A stretch of 64,000 nucleotides of DNA from Cristatella mucedo (GCA_009760855.2 WPIO01000071.1:227501-291500), one strand, 5' to 3'. Positions 47,801 through 59,329 are shown, counted from the first letter of the stretch. The notes: generated by a model from the letters alone, not told the origin. Made by a program: numbers and translations.

Positions 47801-50800
47801 TCAGCTGGTCTGCCACGACCCGTTCCAGTGTCTTTGATAGGAATGGTAGAAGGGAGACTGGGCGGTAGTTGCTCAAGTTCTCTTGGTCTAGTGTAGCTTT
47901 CTTGAGAAGTGGCCTGACTACAGCTTTTTTGAAAGGTGCTGGGACCTGACCTGAGGCTAATGACATATTAATGATGTTGGTTATGCATGGCAGCAGCAGA
48001 TCAATGCAACGTAGGAGCAGGACAGTGGGAATAGGGTCCAGTGGACTTGTTGTCTTCTTTGATTGAGATACGAGCTTTAGGACTACATCACTAGTGACCT
48101 GTTTAAATGCAGACATTGAGGTGCAGCCAGGAACCGAGGAACAGCATTCTAGTGGGAAGGTTGTCATCGCAGGGATGGATTCCCTGATTTTGTCTATCTT
48201 CTGCACAAAGAATCGAGAGAAGCGATCGGCTAGATCATCACAAGGATCATCTGGTAAGGAGCTAACCTGGGAACGGTTGAGGAGATGGTTTATTGTCGAC
48301 ATCAGCATTTTTGGATTGTGCATCTGTGATTCAACAATGTTTCTATAGAAGCTAGACTTAGCCTTTGCTAGGATCGATTGGTACGACCCACAGTAGTCTT
48401 CATATGCCTGTCGATGGACAGTTAGTCCGGATCTTTTGTATGCCTTTTCAAGCTTTCGTTTAGTAGACTTGGCTAGTTTAATGTCTGTGGTAAACCATAG
48501 GCCGTCTGAACACCTGTCAATCTTTTCAGAATACCGTGTATCTACTTTATTCAGATGTATTAAACTTTATCTGGTGCAGAACGGGCCACCATTTTCTGCA
48601 GACAGTTCTTAAAAAAATTATTAGGCGCTCAATAGATTGCTATCCGTCGAGAAAAAGCTCCGATGACCCACTGACCTTTTAATGGCTTGCTGTTTTCAGA
48701 TTCGGAAACAGAGATATTAAAAGTTAGTTGCAGCGCATAAAAAATTAGTTGCAGCGCATTGAGAAGTGTGGAGCAATATTGGGGTAGCTAAGTATACAAT
48801 GCACGGCTACACAGAGAGGTTGATCCAACACAGGTAATTCGTTGTTTTAAGACGATACAAAGTGAAATGCGTCCAGGAAGATTTGGGCAACTTAGATATG
48901 AGAACTTCAAAAAAAGGAACTGCTGACGTACCCAACGTATATGAATAGCACGCGTGCATGTGAGCTTTCAAGTCTGCAAGTATGTACCTATATAGAGGTA
49001 AATGGTCAGCCCCGACATGCGACTTTTGACTTAATGAAAATTTTCAGACGTGAATTCGGCCACAGTCATGCGAAAATGAAAAATAAAAATCGAAGCAAAT
49101 TCAAGAAAACGTTCAAGACCGGTTGGCAGTTTTTGACAATTCCGCAAACAGTAGAGATTAAAAGATGGCTGACAGCTACGCAGTATTAGTACTGAGGAGT
49201 CTCTCTTCAACTCCGCCTCACCCTCCTCCAAATAGTAATCAATGTACAGCACTACAACAAGCAACTTCTATGCACGCAAAAATAATGCTGAGGGCGCGAA
49301 CAGGCTGAAGCTGAGGCAGCAGTTCAGCTAGGTACGAAGTAGCCGAGCCACGGCGGGCCTTGTGGGTCAGCGTAAGAACTTTGCTCTGGATCCGTTGCTC
49401 AACCGGCATCCATCCTAGCTCTTTTAGCAAAGGAGACACGTGATCAAACCGCTTGGATGTGAAGACTAGCCTTGCAGCCATATTCATAGTAAGCTGCAGT
49501 GGCCTAATAGCTTTCTTTGGCAGCCCAGCCAAAAGGGAATTACAATAATCAAGCAGAGACAGAACTAAAGAGCTAGTTAAATATTTTACAAGCCACCGTG
49601 GGAGACAGCTCCTAATCATGGATAGGGATCGGATGTGATGGCTAGCTGTAGAAGCAGTCTTCTGAATGAAGCTTTCGAAATTGAGGCAGCTGTCGAACAC
49701 GACACCTAAATTTCAAGCACGTGGTGATGGTCGCACAATAGCATCGCCTATTAGAGGAGCAGAGCCTTTTAATCCAGCCACACGCTTAAGGTGTCCTATG
49801 AGCAGCAGTTCGGTTTTATCATCATTTAATGTAGGAAGTTTTCCGACATCCAGGATTGAATGTCGGCAAGGCAAGCATTCAGTTCCCCAGTTGCTGCAGT
49901 AGATTCCGACGGTTTAAATGACAATCATACGCTAACAGCCGGTGAAAAACGCGGTAGCTAGGATTTTGCATCGTGAGCATTACAAATGCCACATCACAGC
50001 ACTTCAGCAGCCTTGCAATGACTTCCCCCAAGCCGAGTATTGACGTATCTGCCTGTTTTTTAACCCAATACTAGGTTCCGGTAATATCTCGCTCAGACCT
50101 GTCCGTCCATAATACTTCGCAGTCAGGCTTCCGCTGTAGCGCTTCTGTTGTACCAAAAGTGGCAAAAGTGGCACTAGCTCCACTGACTAGAGCATTTAGC
50201 TGAGCCACTAAGCATCCTTGAATCCTAGCGCTTATCCATGCTGAAATTTCGATGGCTCACTAATAGATTGACAGTAATCGTATCCGGCATGAGTGAAGAA
50301 CCTCTAAAGAGAACTTTCTATTTCTCTTTAGAGGTTCGATAGTTGTCTTATTTTTCTTATGACTACCTTGTACTCTAGCCCGTGATTATGTCATCGCATA
50401 AATTGAAGCTATTTTGATACAATGTTTGAGCCATCAGCATTTCTGAGACGACTCAATATGAAGTCCTTGGGAAACAGTAAGTGAAACTGCATTCAGAATG
50501 CTGTGTCCCACCATTTTGGAAAATTCCGCTGAAGCGGTTCTACTGGAGCTTTGGAAGCTACTCAGTGATTCCAAAGACCCTTCCTCGATATGTTCCTGGC
50601 GTCTAAGCTGTGCCAGGTTTCCAAAAATTAAGCGACCACATTTGCCAGAATTCCGCAAATGATGCGTCGTCTGCACTGGTGCCGAGTTGAACAAACCGAA
50701 ATGGCCCACGTGACTGAAGTGCGAGAATAGCGAGCGATCGTCTCTTAGATTGCAATCGCAACTATTGTTTCCTTCGTCAAAGAGTGTGGGTAGATACTAC

Positions 50801-53800
50801 TGGGATATGAAAACATGTCCGCCGCCTCAACATTCGTCGGACTTTGGTTCATCTAGTAGCTATCGCTCCACTCGGCTAGCTCACGAGAAGGTAGAAGACT
50901 CGCAGGTCGGGTTGAGATCGAGGTCAAGGCAGAGATCTAAGTCAAAATAGAGGTCAAGGCTGCGGTCAAGGTCGAGCGCAGAGCGCGCTTCGCTGCTCAG
51001 CAAGCGGAGCTGGTTCGCGAGCGCTCGGTCACGTGAGGCCGCAGGCGTCCCGACGGCGATGATCGACGTTCGCACGTTCGCACTTGGCACGATGCGCTTG
51101 TTTAAGCTCACAGCGGGCGCTGAGCTATTGAAAACCGGCAGCTCCGCTGCTGCCGCTGCTGCTGCACTTGCTTGAATGTTTGATCTCTCGAAGCGAATCC
51201 GTTCGTTACATTCGGTTTACTTGATTACCAGGCTTTCACAGAGCGCTAGACGTGTCACGTGATGTACGCAGTGACGCTTGTGTCGCGACGTTGTAAGTTG
51301 CCGAGTCGATGGATGCCTCTTGGATGAATCGTCGCTGACTATGGTCGACTGCTAGCTCAAGCAAGTGCTTTTTAGAAATTTCAGATGTTTGTGATGTGAA
51401 GCGTTGCTTATCCGTACCGCTCTGATATCTTAATGCTGGAGTCAATAAGAAAATGCTGTCCTGGTAGCGGCAGATGGCGAGTCCTAATCAGCTTAGGCAC
51501 CAAGCTCGCGAAATTATTCTCCCAAGAAAGTCAGCGAACATCGACTTAATTTTGCGATGTTTTATCAGGGGCAGGCATTTGAAAAAGTGAGAATACCTTT
51601 AGGATAAATATTATTCGCTCAAAAAGCATTCCCTAAATTCGCGAAATTCCGAAATAAGTCTACCGTTCTGGCCTGAGCACAAACTATCGATTTCATGGCA
51701 AGAAATTTTCTAAATGCGGATAAAGAAACCGTATGAAAACGAGGACCATGAAATGAGAAGAATTGTTTGGTACTCAGTAAAAATACAGCTAGTGAAGATA
51801 ATAGAACAAAGGTGTAACCAATTTTGGGAAACTAGCTACAGCGTGAATTTATATTATGTCATTTTGCATTAAAATTAGGCTGAGTACTTAGTCAGGCGAT
51901 TGTCGGATTGAGATCTAGTATTGCTCGTCCACAGTTTTCCTATTGCATTGCATCTATCGCCTTTGCGGGGCAAACTTTGGAATGTATATCTAATCAATTA
52001 AGATTTCTGGTCACGTAGAAATTTGTTTATAAAATAAACTGACATTGAATTTTCAAATTATCGGAAAAATGCCTCCGGAGAAGATGTTACGAGGTGTAGT
52101 GTTTCCGCTTGTGCCCTCGTTTTTTTGCCTTTATCCTTGCATCGGGATGAGCCTAGTTATTTCTAGACGTTTGTCTAGTTTTGCCTATTCCAAATAAAAT
52201 TCACCGTCGTCTCGTACAATAATTTCCTTATTTCAATATTGTTTTGATTTCTGGTCGTTGGTAACTTATAAATAGGCATTCTGTCTATACATTTTCTCGT
52301 TCGTGAAAGTCAAACGCGGCATCACAGAGGCAACTCCCTAACTTCTGCGCATTCCTGCGTTAATAAGGACCCTCTGTCTGTCACTTCCTGTCCGTACGCC
52401 ACTTCCTGCAAAGCCTTTATGCTCAGTTTCCAGGTAAAATTTCTTTACCACTTTACAATTCTTCTCCTATTTGATAGTCATAAAGTCTAATAAGACAGCT
52501 AGCGACGAGGTGTGCGGGTCTTTCATGCAAGAGACACATAAACGCACCGAGTTTGCAATTTCTAGGACAAAATTACTTCAAGACGGCGGGCTTGCAGAGG
52601 GGCGCTGCACCCGCGTCCACTCACTAATTTCCACTCATCATCAGCAGGGCGTTCGCTAAATTAACACTAATGCCAGATGCGCGGTCAATGGAGAGCCGTT
52701 GCCACGCATAGCGTATTGCCACACTTATTGCTGCCGGGCTAACTATCGACGCTCTGAATTACGAAATATCGGCGCTTGGAAGTACGCCCGAAAACGCATC
52801 GAGTGAAAGTGCTGCACCAATCACGATCACGCGGACATTAACAATTTGAAACATTTTAAAAGCTGCGAGAATTTACGATAGGCTCAAAGTTAGACAAACT
52901 GAGACCCGGTTCGTGAAAGACCTGCATGAGACCGAATGTCAATTCATTCGCAAAGGATTATTCAAGCACCTCCATTTAAAGCTTTCGCAAGTAAGCTGAT
53001 TGGAATACATTTTATTTTATCTGCGCACTACCTTCACCCTATCTAATTTGAACTGTATTTTAAAATTCTCTGTTCGTGAGATTTACGCCGATTTATTTTT
53101 TAAATGGTCCATTTTTAATTTTTAGGACAGGTAGAATTACGTACAGATGCAACCTTTTCACCTCAATTTTCCATGAGGTGCTCCCAGCTAGCCATGCTTA
53201 AGGATTGCGGGGCACAATTTCCCGAAATCACGGTGGAGCGCATTGAGATCACCTTTGCTACAGGAAATACGCAGTGGCGTGCACTGTGCCCTGCCGCTAT
53301 TCAGGAAGCTACCAGCGATACTAACCGGATGCTGAATTACTTTGAGAACGAGTGCCCCGGAGGAGAGGCGCAAAGTTATGGGTTCCGCGTGCCGATCTCA
53401 GCCTACGTGAGCGCGTACAGCAAGCGCTGTAACGAGGATGTGTCGTCGCTTGAAATAAAAACTTTCAAAATGACGGCCAACATCAGGTGCAACGCAAATC
53501 GCCCACCGCAGAGGCCGACCGTCGCTACGTCCGCTGAGCCAGCAATCACGTTTCCGCAAGCTACGGATCAGCCGACGACTGCACAGAAAATAGCGACGCC
53601 TTCCACTCTCAGCCAGTTAGCTAGTTCGTCATCTTCGGCCTCAGCGACCACTAGCGCAACAGCGACTAGTCCTACGACGCTGACGGCGTCGCAGCAATCT
53701 CCAGAAGCTACCAAGCCAAAGGATCAGGTGCAATCTGAAACTACGGATCCCGGCGGCGATCGTTCCAGCGATTCCATTCGTCCAGAGAGTTCTTCCACGA

Positions 53801-56800
53801 GCTCCACGGTTTCGACGACACAACTGAGTAAGTATGCGGTTAATGTAGCAGCCACATCACGAGCTGAGTCTGCTCAGCTCTTGCTAGCAGCGTATGCGTC
53901 TGCGCTCGCAGTCCTAGCTTTTGCGGGGCACCGTTGAATCTCGAATGAAATAAAACCGAATCGTGCCCAATGGCATGCTAGATCTATCTAAGCGTAGATT
54001 TATCTGAAGCTCGTGCGAGCCAGAAAACCTTTGGAAATCGTGCCGAGTAGGTTATGTCATGTTCTCCCAAAGTCTGGAGCTCACTGCTGACACACTTCAC
54101 AACGTCCCCTGACGTAAAAACACCGAAAAAAGAGCTTAAAACGCACTTATTTATTTGTTATTATTACTTATTTACTTATTTACTTTTTAATTGGATGTAC
54201 TAGCGACGAAGGGCATGATTAGCTAACTGCACAGCTAGCGTTTCGCCGGAATCTCGGATGACTCGCGTCGCCCGTCTCAGCTTGCCTGCAGCAATCGTCT
54301 GCTGCACGCAGCGTCCGATGCGAGCTTGGCTACTCCGCCGCTGATTAGTCAGCTGACCTCAGATAATACAGCGAACCTCCAGGCGGCCCAGCACGGCCCG
54401 CACCCTCGGCTGCCGCAGCCTGGCTACTTGCAGTAAACACATTTCAAAATAGTAAAGCGCCTAGAGAAAGATTAAATTCTCCGAGGGCTAAGCGCAGTGG
54501 AAGGACTGAGGCGGCGGTGGAGGATTAATGAGCTTTGACGCTGTCGAAAAATTTCCCAGATAAATCGCTCCTTTACTTGCACCACGACGCACGAATTTGC
54601 GCTCATTCGGTCCTTCTTTTTTTTTTAGAGTTAGAAATCGCCGGCCTAACTCGCGACTCGTTCATAGCGGTGATGTGTGCCTCCGGGCTTGCTCTGCTCG
54701 TCACTATCGTAGCGGGCCTCGTTCTGATGCGTCGTCACTCCAGGTGAGTGAGTGCCTGACTGTGCCACCAGCACCAGCCAGGCGCCATCGCGCTGCTGCT
54801 GCTGCAGCAGCGCGATGGCGCCTGCTCGCCGTGCGCCCGGATGCGGATGTGGACGGCCGCTTTGAGCCGCCATTTGAGCCGCGGCCGCCGCCGTTCGCTT
54901 CCGACTTTCGTAGCTAGTTTTGGAACTAGTTACGTTTGCGCAAACCCTGTTCGTCTAGCTAGAGCTCAATGTACAATACCTTCCCTGGCTCAAGTATTGC
55001 TTGGGTGCACGCTCACGAGTCGCTGTGTATTTTTGTCCATCTCCAATTACGGAAGGACGCCAACTTTCTAGCTAGAGCATTTTTCCACAATTCCTCCTGA
55101 CTTTTATTCAGCTTTGCGCTTATTGAATTCGGTAAGCGCCTAAAGCTCTGGGTAGAATCGTGAAAAATACAAACTCTTGTCCGTCGCGTGTCTCAGAGCG
55201 GCACGTGCTTCGAGTGCTAGATGAAAGCGGGCGTCTTCTTCATAACAGCAGGAGTGCGAGTGCGACGAGGAAAAGCTAGCTCGCCTAAACCCCCGAGCCT
55301 CTAAAACCACAAAAACCCTAAAGCCTCAGCAATAGTAAAGGTAATAATCTCCAATAATAGCGAGTCAGCGCTTAGCCATTTGACGCGTCACTCAATCGGC
55401 TGGCTACTATCATTAGTATGTCATTAGCCTTAGGTCATGTCCATCCACATTTCAAAAAAGCTGTAGTCAGGCCACTTCTCAAGAAAGCGACACTGGACCA
55501 AGAGAACCTACGCCACTACCGTCCAGTCTCCCTTCTACCATTCCTATCAGAGACACTGGAACGGGTTGTGGCGGATCAGCTGAACTCGTATCTCGAAACT
55601 TCTAACCTTGCTAGTAAGTTCCAGTCTAGCTTCAGAGCTAATCACTCCACAGAGCCAGCAATGCTTAGGGTATACAACAATATACTTAGGAATGCAGACG
55701 TGGGTAGAGCGTCTCTGCTTGTTTTGCTCGATTTTTTGGGCTGCTTTTGATACCATCGATCACAAAGTTCTTCTAGAGCGCCTCTCATCTCGCCTGGGCA
55801 TCACTGGCACTGCTCTGCAGTGGTTCAGGTCCTATATTAGTGGGAAACTCCAGAGTATTGTCGTGAATGGACAAAGATCATCTGAGGTACCTCTGAAATA
55901 TGGGGTTCCTCAGGGCTCCGTGCCAGGTCCGGTTCTTTTCACGGTTTATACTCTCCCTCTTGCTGATGTAATTGCCAAGCACAACCAAGGCTTTCACTTC
56001 TATGCGGATGACACTCAGTTGTACCTTTGCTTTGATCCCTCCCAGCCTTCGAGCACCTTGAACTCTCTCAACTCACTTGCTGCATGTATTGACGACATCC
56101 GCACATGGATGGCAGCAAATTTTCTAAAACTAAACGATGATAAAACAACTTACTAGTTATGGGCAGACCCAGTGTGATTCAGAAATTGGAAAGGCTGAGG
56201 CTCAAAATTGGCTCTGCCAGCATATCTCCAGTTGAATCAGCTCGAAATCCAGTTGTCATGTTCAAAAGCGACCTTTCGCTAGACGACCATATCAGGTCCA
56301 CAGTCTAAACTGCCTATTTTCAGCTTCATAACATTGCTAAAATTCGGGCTTGTTTAGATAAGGATACCACGTCCAAGTTGGTTCATGCATTCGTGACATC
56401 CCGTCTCGACTTTTGAAACACACTGATCGCTGGCCTAGCAGCATGTGCGATCAGGCGATTGCAGCTGGTGCAAAACTCCGCAGCTAGGCTTGTCTGTATT
56501 GAGCGTCGCAGTTGCCACATCACAACACTTCTCGCCGACCTGCACTGGCTACCAGTCAAGCAACGGATTGACTTCAAGGTTTTGTCGTTCACTTTTAGGT
56601 CACTTCATTCTGTGGCTACAGCCTATCTCTGAGATCTACTCCCCCACCAGGCCAAGCACCGTACCACCTGCTTTTCGGAATCCAACAGTTTACTAAAACC
56701 ACGTACAAACCTCAAATTCTTTGGAGACATGGCGTTTAGTTCGTATGCTTCCAAAGCCTGAAACTCACTCCCGACTTGCGTCAGAACATCCCCTGACTTG

Positions 56801-57467
56801 ACCACATTCACAAAGAACTTAAAAACACGTAAATTTAGGACAGCATTTAGTGTGTTTCTGTAATTCGTCCTTGATGTGCTTATGCTGACACTGTGCAGGC
56901 TGCCACTAACCACATTTGCATGCTGACCCTGTGCATGTCACCCCTAACCAAGTTATTCATGTTGTTTGTTTATCAAGCATGATATTATTAACCATTCAAT
57001 TGCATTTTTCTTTGCAGCAAATGTAGAGCGCCTAAAGAAAGATTGAGTTCTCTCATGGCGCTTTATCAAGTGTACTCTTGTTATTACTAGCGCAAGTCCA
57101 CTTTTACATATTAAGACTGCCGCTTCGCCTTCCTACTGATCTTTTTTACGCGCTTGGACGCAGCCGTGTCGTTCGAACGTAACGAGTAAACTCCGATCTA
57201 AATTTCTCGATTCTGCCGCGTCGAAGTCGTCGCGCGGTCGCTCGCAAAAGATTCCCTCACGACGTCACTTTGTCACGTTGCTGCCGGAAGGTTCCCCGAT
57301 GGCTGCGAAGTCGCGAGCGCGTGCGTCCTCCTCCCCTGCGACGGTGTCGCATACCGCCAGTGCGTAACCGAGGATTGAGACGATTATTGTTTCTAACCTT
57401 CGCCGTTAGGAAACGAAGGCCCGAGTACTTGTCGCACGAGTTGGGCTCACGTTACCACATTCAAAAC

Positions 57468-57506
<39 letters not shown>

Positions 57507-58553
57507 TACTATCTGAGGCAGCTGTCTGGAGGCAAAGGGGAAGCCAGCATCGCCGCCGCCTCCACGCTCGGCGACATCAACAGCGTGCGCAACGTCCGGT
57601 CGCCGAGCTTGACCCCGTCGCTGCTCGTACCCGTCGGCGCCGACAGCCTCGTGTCGGTGAACATCAACGGCGAAGACCAGTCGTTCGTCGCCGTGCCAGT
57701 GGAGGTGGCCTCGCGCGCCATCAGCCGCAGCCGCAGCCGCGGCGGCAGCAGCGTCTCCGCTACGCCGGATCCGTTCGACGCCGCCAGCCTCCGCTCATCC
57801 GCCGCGGCGTCCGACGCGTCGTCCTACGGCGGCGGCGGCGGCGGTACTCCGTATCGCTCGGTGTTCGTGCGACGCGGCAGCTCGTCGTCGTCGACGGCGG
57901 CCTCCGAGCAGACGGCGGCGGCGGCGGCGGCAGCAGCCGACAACGGAGCGTTCACCTTCTTCGGCGAGTGGGAAGGACGTCAGCAGCCGCTGCCGTCGCG
58001 GCGAGCGCGCACGGCGACGGCGTCGAGCGGCGGACGGCTAGAATCTATTGGCGAGGAGCTGTCGCTCAACTCGGAGCCGGTAGCCAAGGAAACCATGGCC
58101 ACCGGTCGCCGCACGAGCGAATGGCAAAGGCAGCAGCAGCGCGACTTCCGACTGCCGGCGCTGGAGCGCTCGGCCGCCGCCGTTCGCCGATCGTCGGCGT
58201 CGTCGGCGTCCGCCACCGGCGCTTCGTCGGCGCGTCGGATGACGCTGCCCGCCTACTACGACGCTTCGATGATGGCGGCGGCGGCGACGACGACGGCGAC
58301 GGCGGCCGAGCAGCGTTACTCCGCCGACGGCCGCTCGTTCACGTACGAGGGCAGCGAGGCGGCAGCCGACGACGCCGACGACCACGGCGGCGGCGAGCCG
58401 CAGCGGTGGCCGTACTCGACGCGCATGCGGCTGCCGCGCACGTCTTGGACCGGCGGCGGCTTGTCGCCGGCAGCAGCCGGGTCGTCGGCGTTCCCCGCGA
58501 CGAAGAAGGGCTGGCTCACTCGGCCGGCGGCGCGCCGCCAGAGCGCGCTGTGA
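44812..58553 (+). CDS. Gene 2: paralogue of gene 1, single-pass membrane protein (4 coding exons)
   Basis: Spliced CDS joins 44812-44884, 53126-53827, 54629-54743 and 57410-58553 (2034 nt, 677 aa plus stop). Introns are GT-AG with phases 1, 1, 2, exactly as in gene 1. Order: signal peptide (1-24), six-Cys domain (Cys at 43, 52, 79, 101, 126, 146), a Ser/Thr-rich mucin-like stalk (about 150-258), a transmembrane helix (about 270-291), then MRRHSRKRRP and a 380-residue low-complexity tail ending S-A-L. Cys spacings in gene 1 are 14-27-20-27-16 and here 9-27-22-25-20. The ectodomain is a probable divergent SUEL-type lectin domain (inference). Intron 1 (8.2 kb) holds an antisense LINE-A with an open RT frame, and intron 3 a dead LINE-A. 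An alternative end inside exon 2 may give a GPI-anchored form. Confidence 0.85.
44885..46264. other. Gene 2 intron 1, 5' part
   Basis: CpG-rich to about 45700 with low-complexity frames on both strands (up to 259 aa), then AT-rich. 45865-45930 weakly resembles the LINE-B 3' region. No exon supported. Confidence 0.45.
46265..48560 (-). mobile_element. LINE-A, 5'-truncated, open RT frame
   Basis: Spans the RT frame and its 3' untranslated region. The 3' end has the shared hairpin tail (GCGCCTAGAAAGAGATTAAG-like on the - strand) followed by an AATAAT-type repeat at about 46270-46300. The 5' edge is near 48560, where a stop enters the frame. The best-preserved LINE-A copy in the window, so a young insertion, though truncated. 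Confidence 0.85.
46518..48323 (-). CDS. LINE-A reverse transcriptase, uninterrupted frame (601 aa)
   Basis: A non-LTR reverse transcriptase of the L2/CR1 type in the Jockey superfamily. Motifs in order: NYRPVSLLP (152-160), GFRANHS (190-196), [11 protein letters not shown] (224-234), [10 protein letters not shown] (281-290), the catalytic [10 protein letters not shown] (313-322) and LKLNDDKT (355-362), then a C-terminal region with [10 protein letters not shown]. The frame also continues upstream of this Met to about 48550 ([12 protein letters not shown] and [10 protein letters not shown] are in frame), so the Met is internal and the true start was lost by 5' truncation. No endonuclease domain is present. 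It copies RNA into DNA at the target site during retrotransposition. It lies antisense in gene 2 intron 1. Confidence 0.9.
   Translation of the reverse strand: MHNPKMLMSTINHLLNRSQVSSLPDDPCDDLADRFSRFFVQKIDKIRESIPAMTTFPLECCSSVPGCTSMSAFKQVTSDVVLKLVSQSKKTTSPLDPIPTVLLLRCIDLLLPCITNIINMSLASGQVPAPFKKAVVRPLLKKATLDQENLSNYRPVSLLPFLSKTLERVVADQLNSYLETSHLASKFQSGFRANHSTESALLRVYNDLLRNADMGRVSLLVLLDLSAAFDTIDHKVLLERLSSRLGIAGTTLQWFRSYLSGRLQSVDVNGQRSSEVPLKYGVPQGSVLGPVLFTVYTLPLADVIAKHNLGFHFYADDTQLYLCFDPSQPSSTSNSLNSLAACIDDIRSWMAANFLKLNDDKTNLLLVMGKPSVIQKLERLTFKIGSASISPVASARNLGVIFQSDLSLDDHISSTVKSAYFQLHNIAKIRACLDKDTTSKLVHTFVTSRLDFCNSLLTGLPACAIRRMQLVQNSAARLVCRERRSCHITPLLADLHWLPVKQRIDFKVLSLTFRSLHSMAPAYLSDILPHQAKHRTTRFSESNSLEIPRTNLKSFGDREFSSYAPTAWNSLPTCIRTSPDLTTFKRNLKTYLFRTAFSGSL
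49285..49925 (-). mobile_element. LINE-B internal fragment in gene 2 intron 1
   Basis: C-terminal RT region ([34 protein letters not shown]) and sequence up to the LNDDKT region. Truncated at both ends, with no TGTAA tail. Confidence 0.75.
49926..53125. other. Gene 2 intron 1, 3' part
   Basis: No gene. Short direct repeats of GAGGTCAAGGC at 50930-50965, a hairpin at 50298 and the block (about 52300-52450) shared with 38.5 kb. Confidence 0.45.
50298..50337. repeat. Perfect 15-bp-arm hairpin in gene 2 intron 1
   Basis: GAACCTCTAAAGAGA (50298-50312) and its reverse complement (50323-50337), loop 10 bases. Confidence 0.75.
53126..53827 (+). CDS. Gene 2 exon 2: six-Cys SUEL-like domain and Ser/Thr-rich stalk
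   Basis: Acceptor taatttttag|GA completes the Gly codon begun in exon 1. The donor CTGA|gtaagt is a perfect consensus. The domain reads [14 protein letters not shown]...RALC, then [20 protein letters not shown] and ANIRC. The stalk is about 110 residues of Ser, Thr, Pro, Ala and Gln, likely O-glycosylated. Base composition is lower in GC than exons 1 and 4. If the donor is not used, the frame continues to a stop at 53935-53937 with a hydrophobic end. Confidence 0.85.
53828..53937 (+). CDS. Alternative 3' extension of gene 2 exon 2: putative GPI-anchor signal
   Basis: Reading through the exon 2 donor adds 36 residues after Leu258: [17 protein letters not shown], a hydrophobic run ([17 protein letters not shown]), HR and a TGA stop. 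Small residues before a hydrophobic C-terminus with no basic cytoplasmic end fit a GPI-attachment signal. AATAAA follows 11 bases after the stop. This would swap the transmembrane and tail exons for a lipid anchor. It is inferred from sequence only. Confidence 0.45.
53949..53954 (+). terminator. Poly(A) signal for the short gene 2 form
   Basis: AATAAA shortly after the exon 2 read-through stop and before intron 2 repeats. With the GPI-like end it would make a complete short transcript of two coding exons. Confidence 0.45.
54045..54492 (+). mobile_element. LINE-A 3' relics in gene 2 intron 2
   Basis: 54050-54160 matches the end of the LINE-A coding region (TCCCAAAGTCTGGAGCTCAC...). 54450-54492 matches the hairpin tail (AAGCGCCTAGAGAAAGATTA...). 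The stretch between them is not clearly LINE-A. Confidence 0.5.
54629..54743 (+). CDS. Gene 2 exon 3: transmembrane segment
   Basis: A 115-base exon after a run of T ending in ag and before gtgagt. It completes a Lys codon, reads [10 protein letters not shown], then about 22 hydrophobic residues ([20 protein letters not shown]), then VLMRRHSR. Phases 1 in and 2 out equal those of gene 1 exon 3. A perfect 20-bp-arm hairpin lies 35 bases after the donor. Confidence 0.85.
54779..54824. repeat. Perfect 20-bp-arm GC-rich hairpin after the gene 2 transmembrane exon
   Basis: Arms 54779-54798 and 54805-54824 are exact reverse complements with a 6-base loop. The 5' edge is 35 bases past the exon 3 donor, so in pre-mRNA it would form a very stable stem beside the splice site. 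Confidence 0.85.
55395..57085 (+). mobile_element. LINE-A, degenerate copy in gene 2 intron 3
   Basis: Same family as the 46-48 kb copy, here in sense with gene 2. RT motifs [20 protein letters not shown] and [10 protein letters not shown] are present. A frameshift lies near 55735 (extra T/G), a TAG follows the LNDDKT region at 56154, and further stops occur downstream. The 3' end is the hairpin tail at about 57027-57070. Inactive. Confidence 0.85.
57410..58553 (+). CDS. Gene 2 exon 4: disordered cytoplasmic tail with PDZ-ligand end
   Basis: The acceptor ccgttag|G completes the Arg codon from exon 3. The tail starts [12 protein letters not shown], has a polyglycine run (near 57469-57505) and is rich in Ser, Ala, Gly and Arg. 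Kinase-type sites include VRRGS, GRRTS, VRRSS and ARRMT. Near the end are [13 protein letters not shown] and the final QSAL, again S-x-hydrophobic at the C-terminus. Other parts of the tail do not align clearly with gene 1. Stop TGA is at 58551-58553. Confidence 0.83.
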
Positions 58554-59033
58554 GCAACCGGCGAACTGTTCGGCACCTGAGCTGAGGCGGCGCTCAGCAT
58601 CGCAGCCGAGCTGACGCACCGAAGTGAGCGCCGGGTCGCTCGGCGCCGGCTGGGCACGGCGGACGCAGAAGCGAAGAAAATGGCGAACGACCGGACGGTG
58701 CCGAGTCAGCTATGCAGCAGCCTCGCTTTCGCGTGGCGGCAGAAGACACGTCGCGGCTTGCTCATCTTGCTCGCTGCTCTCTCGTGTAAAGACTTGCGAG
58801 AAACGTGGCGAACGGGAGACGGCGCGAGATCTCGAGCAAGATCGAGCGCGAACGCCGCTGCCGCTGCTCGAAGGTTTAAACAAAGGTCGACGATGGTCGC
58901 AGCTTTTCAAGCGCGAGACTTCGCCTTGCCATCGTGGCAGCCGCTGCAGCCGCTGCAGCCGCGCATTGACGTCGGACGGCTGAGGGCAACGGAGCTACTT
59001 TGCCGAACATTCTTTGGTTGCGAAGCAGGGAAA

Positions 59034-59132
59034 GTGAGAGCGAGAGTGAGAGAGAGAGCGAGAGAAAAGAGCGAGAGAGAAAAGAGAGAGAGAGAGAGCG
59101 AGAGAGCGAGAGAGAGAAAAAGAGAGAGAGAG

Positions 59133-59212
<80 letters not shown>
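59034..59212. repeat. (GA)n-rich array downstream of gene 2
   Basis: Starts as imperfect GAGAGCGA units and becomes pure GA from about 59135. Confidence 0.95.
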
Positions 59213-59215
<3 letters not shown>

Positions 59216-59329
59216 GTGCAATCTCAGAATGGCGACGTGATAGAGACACATTGGACTTAAGAGTACCACGCGGAGACGTACAAACCAACGTTGAAAATAT
59301 TATTATTTAGATATTCATATATTTATATA

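Noticed and set aside
58907-59288. Ser/Leu- and Arg/Glu-repeat frames
   Set aside because: Translations of the GA array downstream of gene 2.
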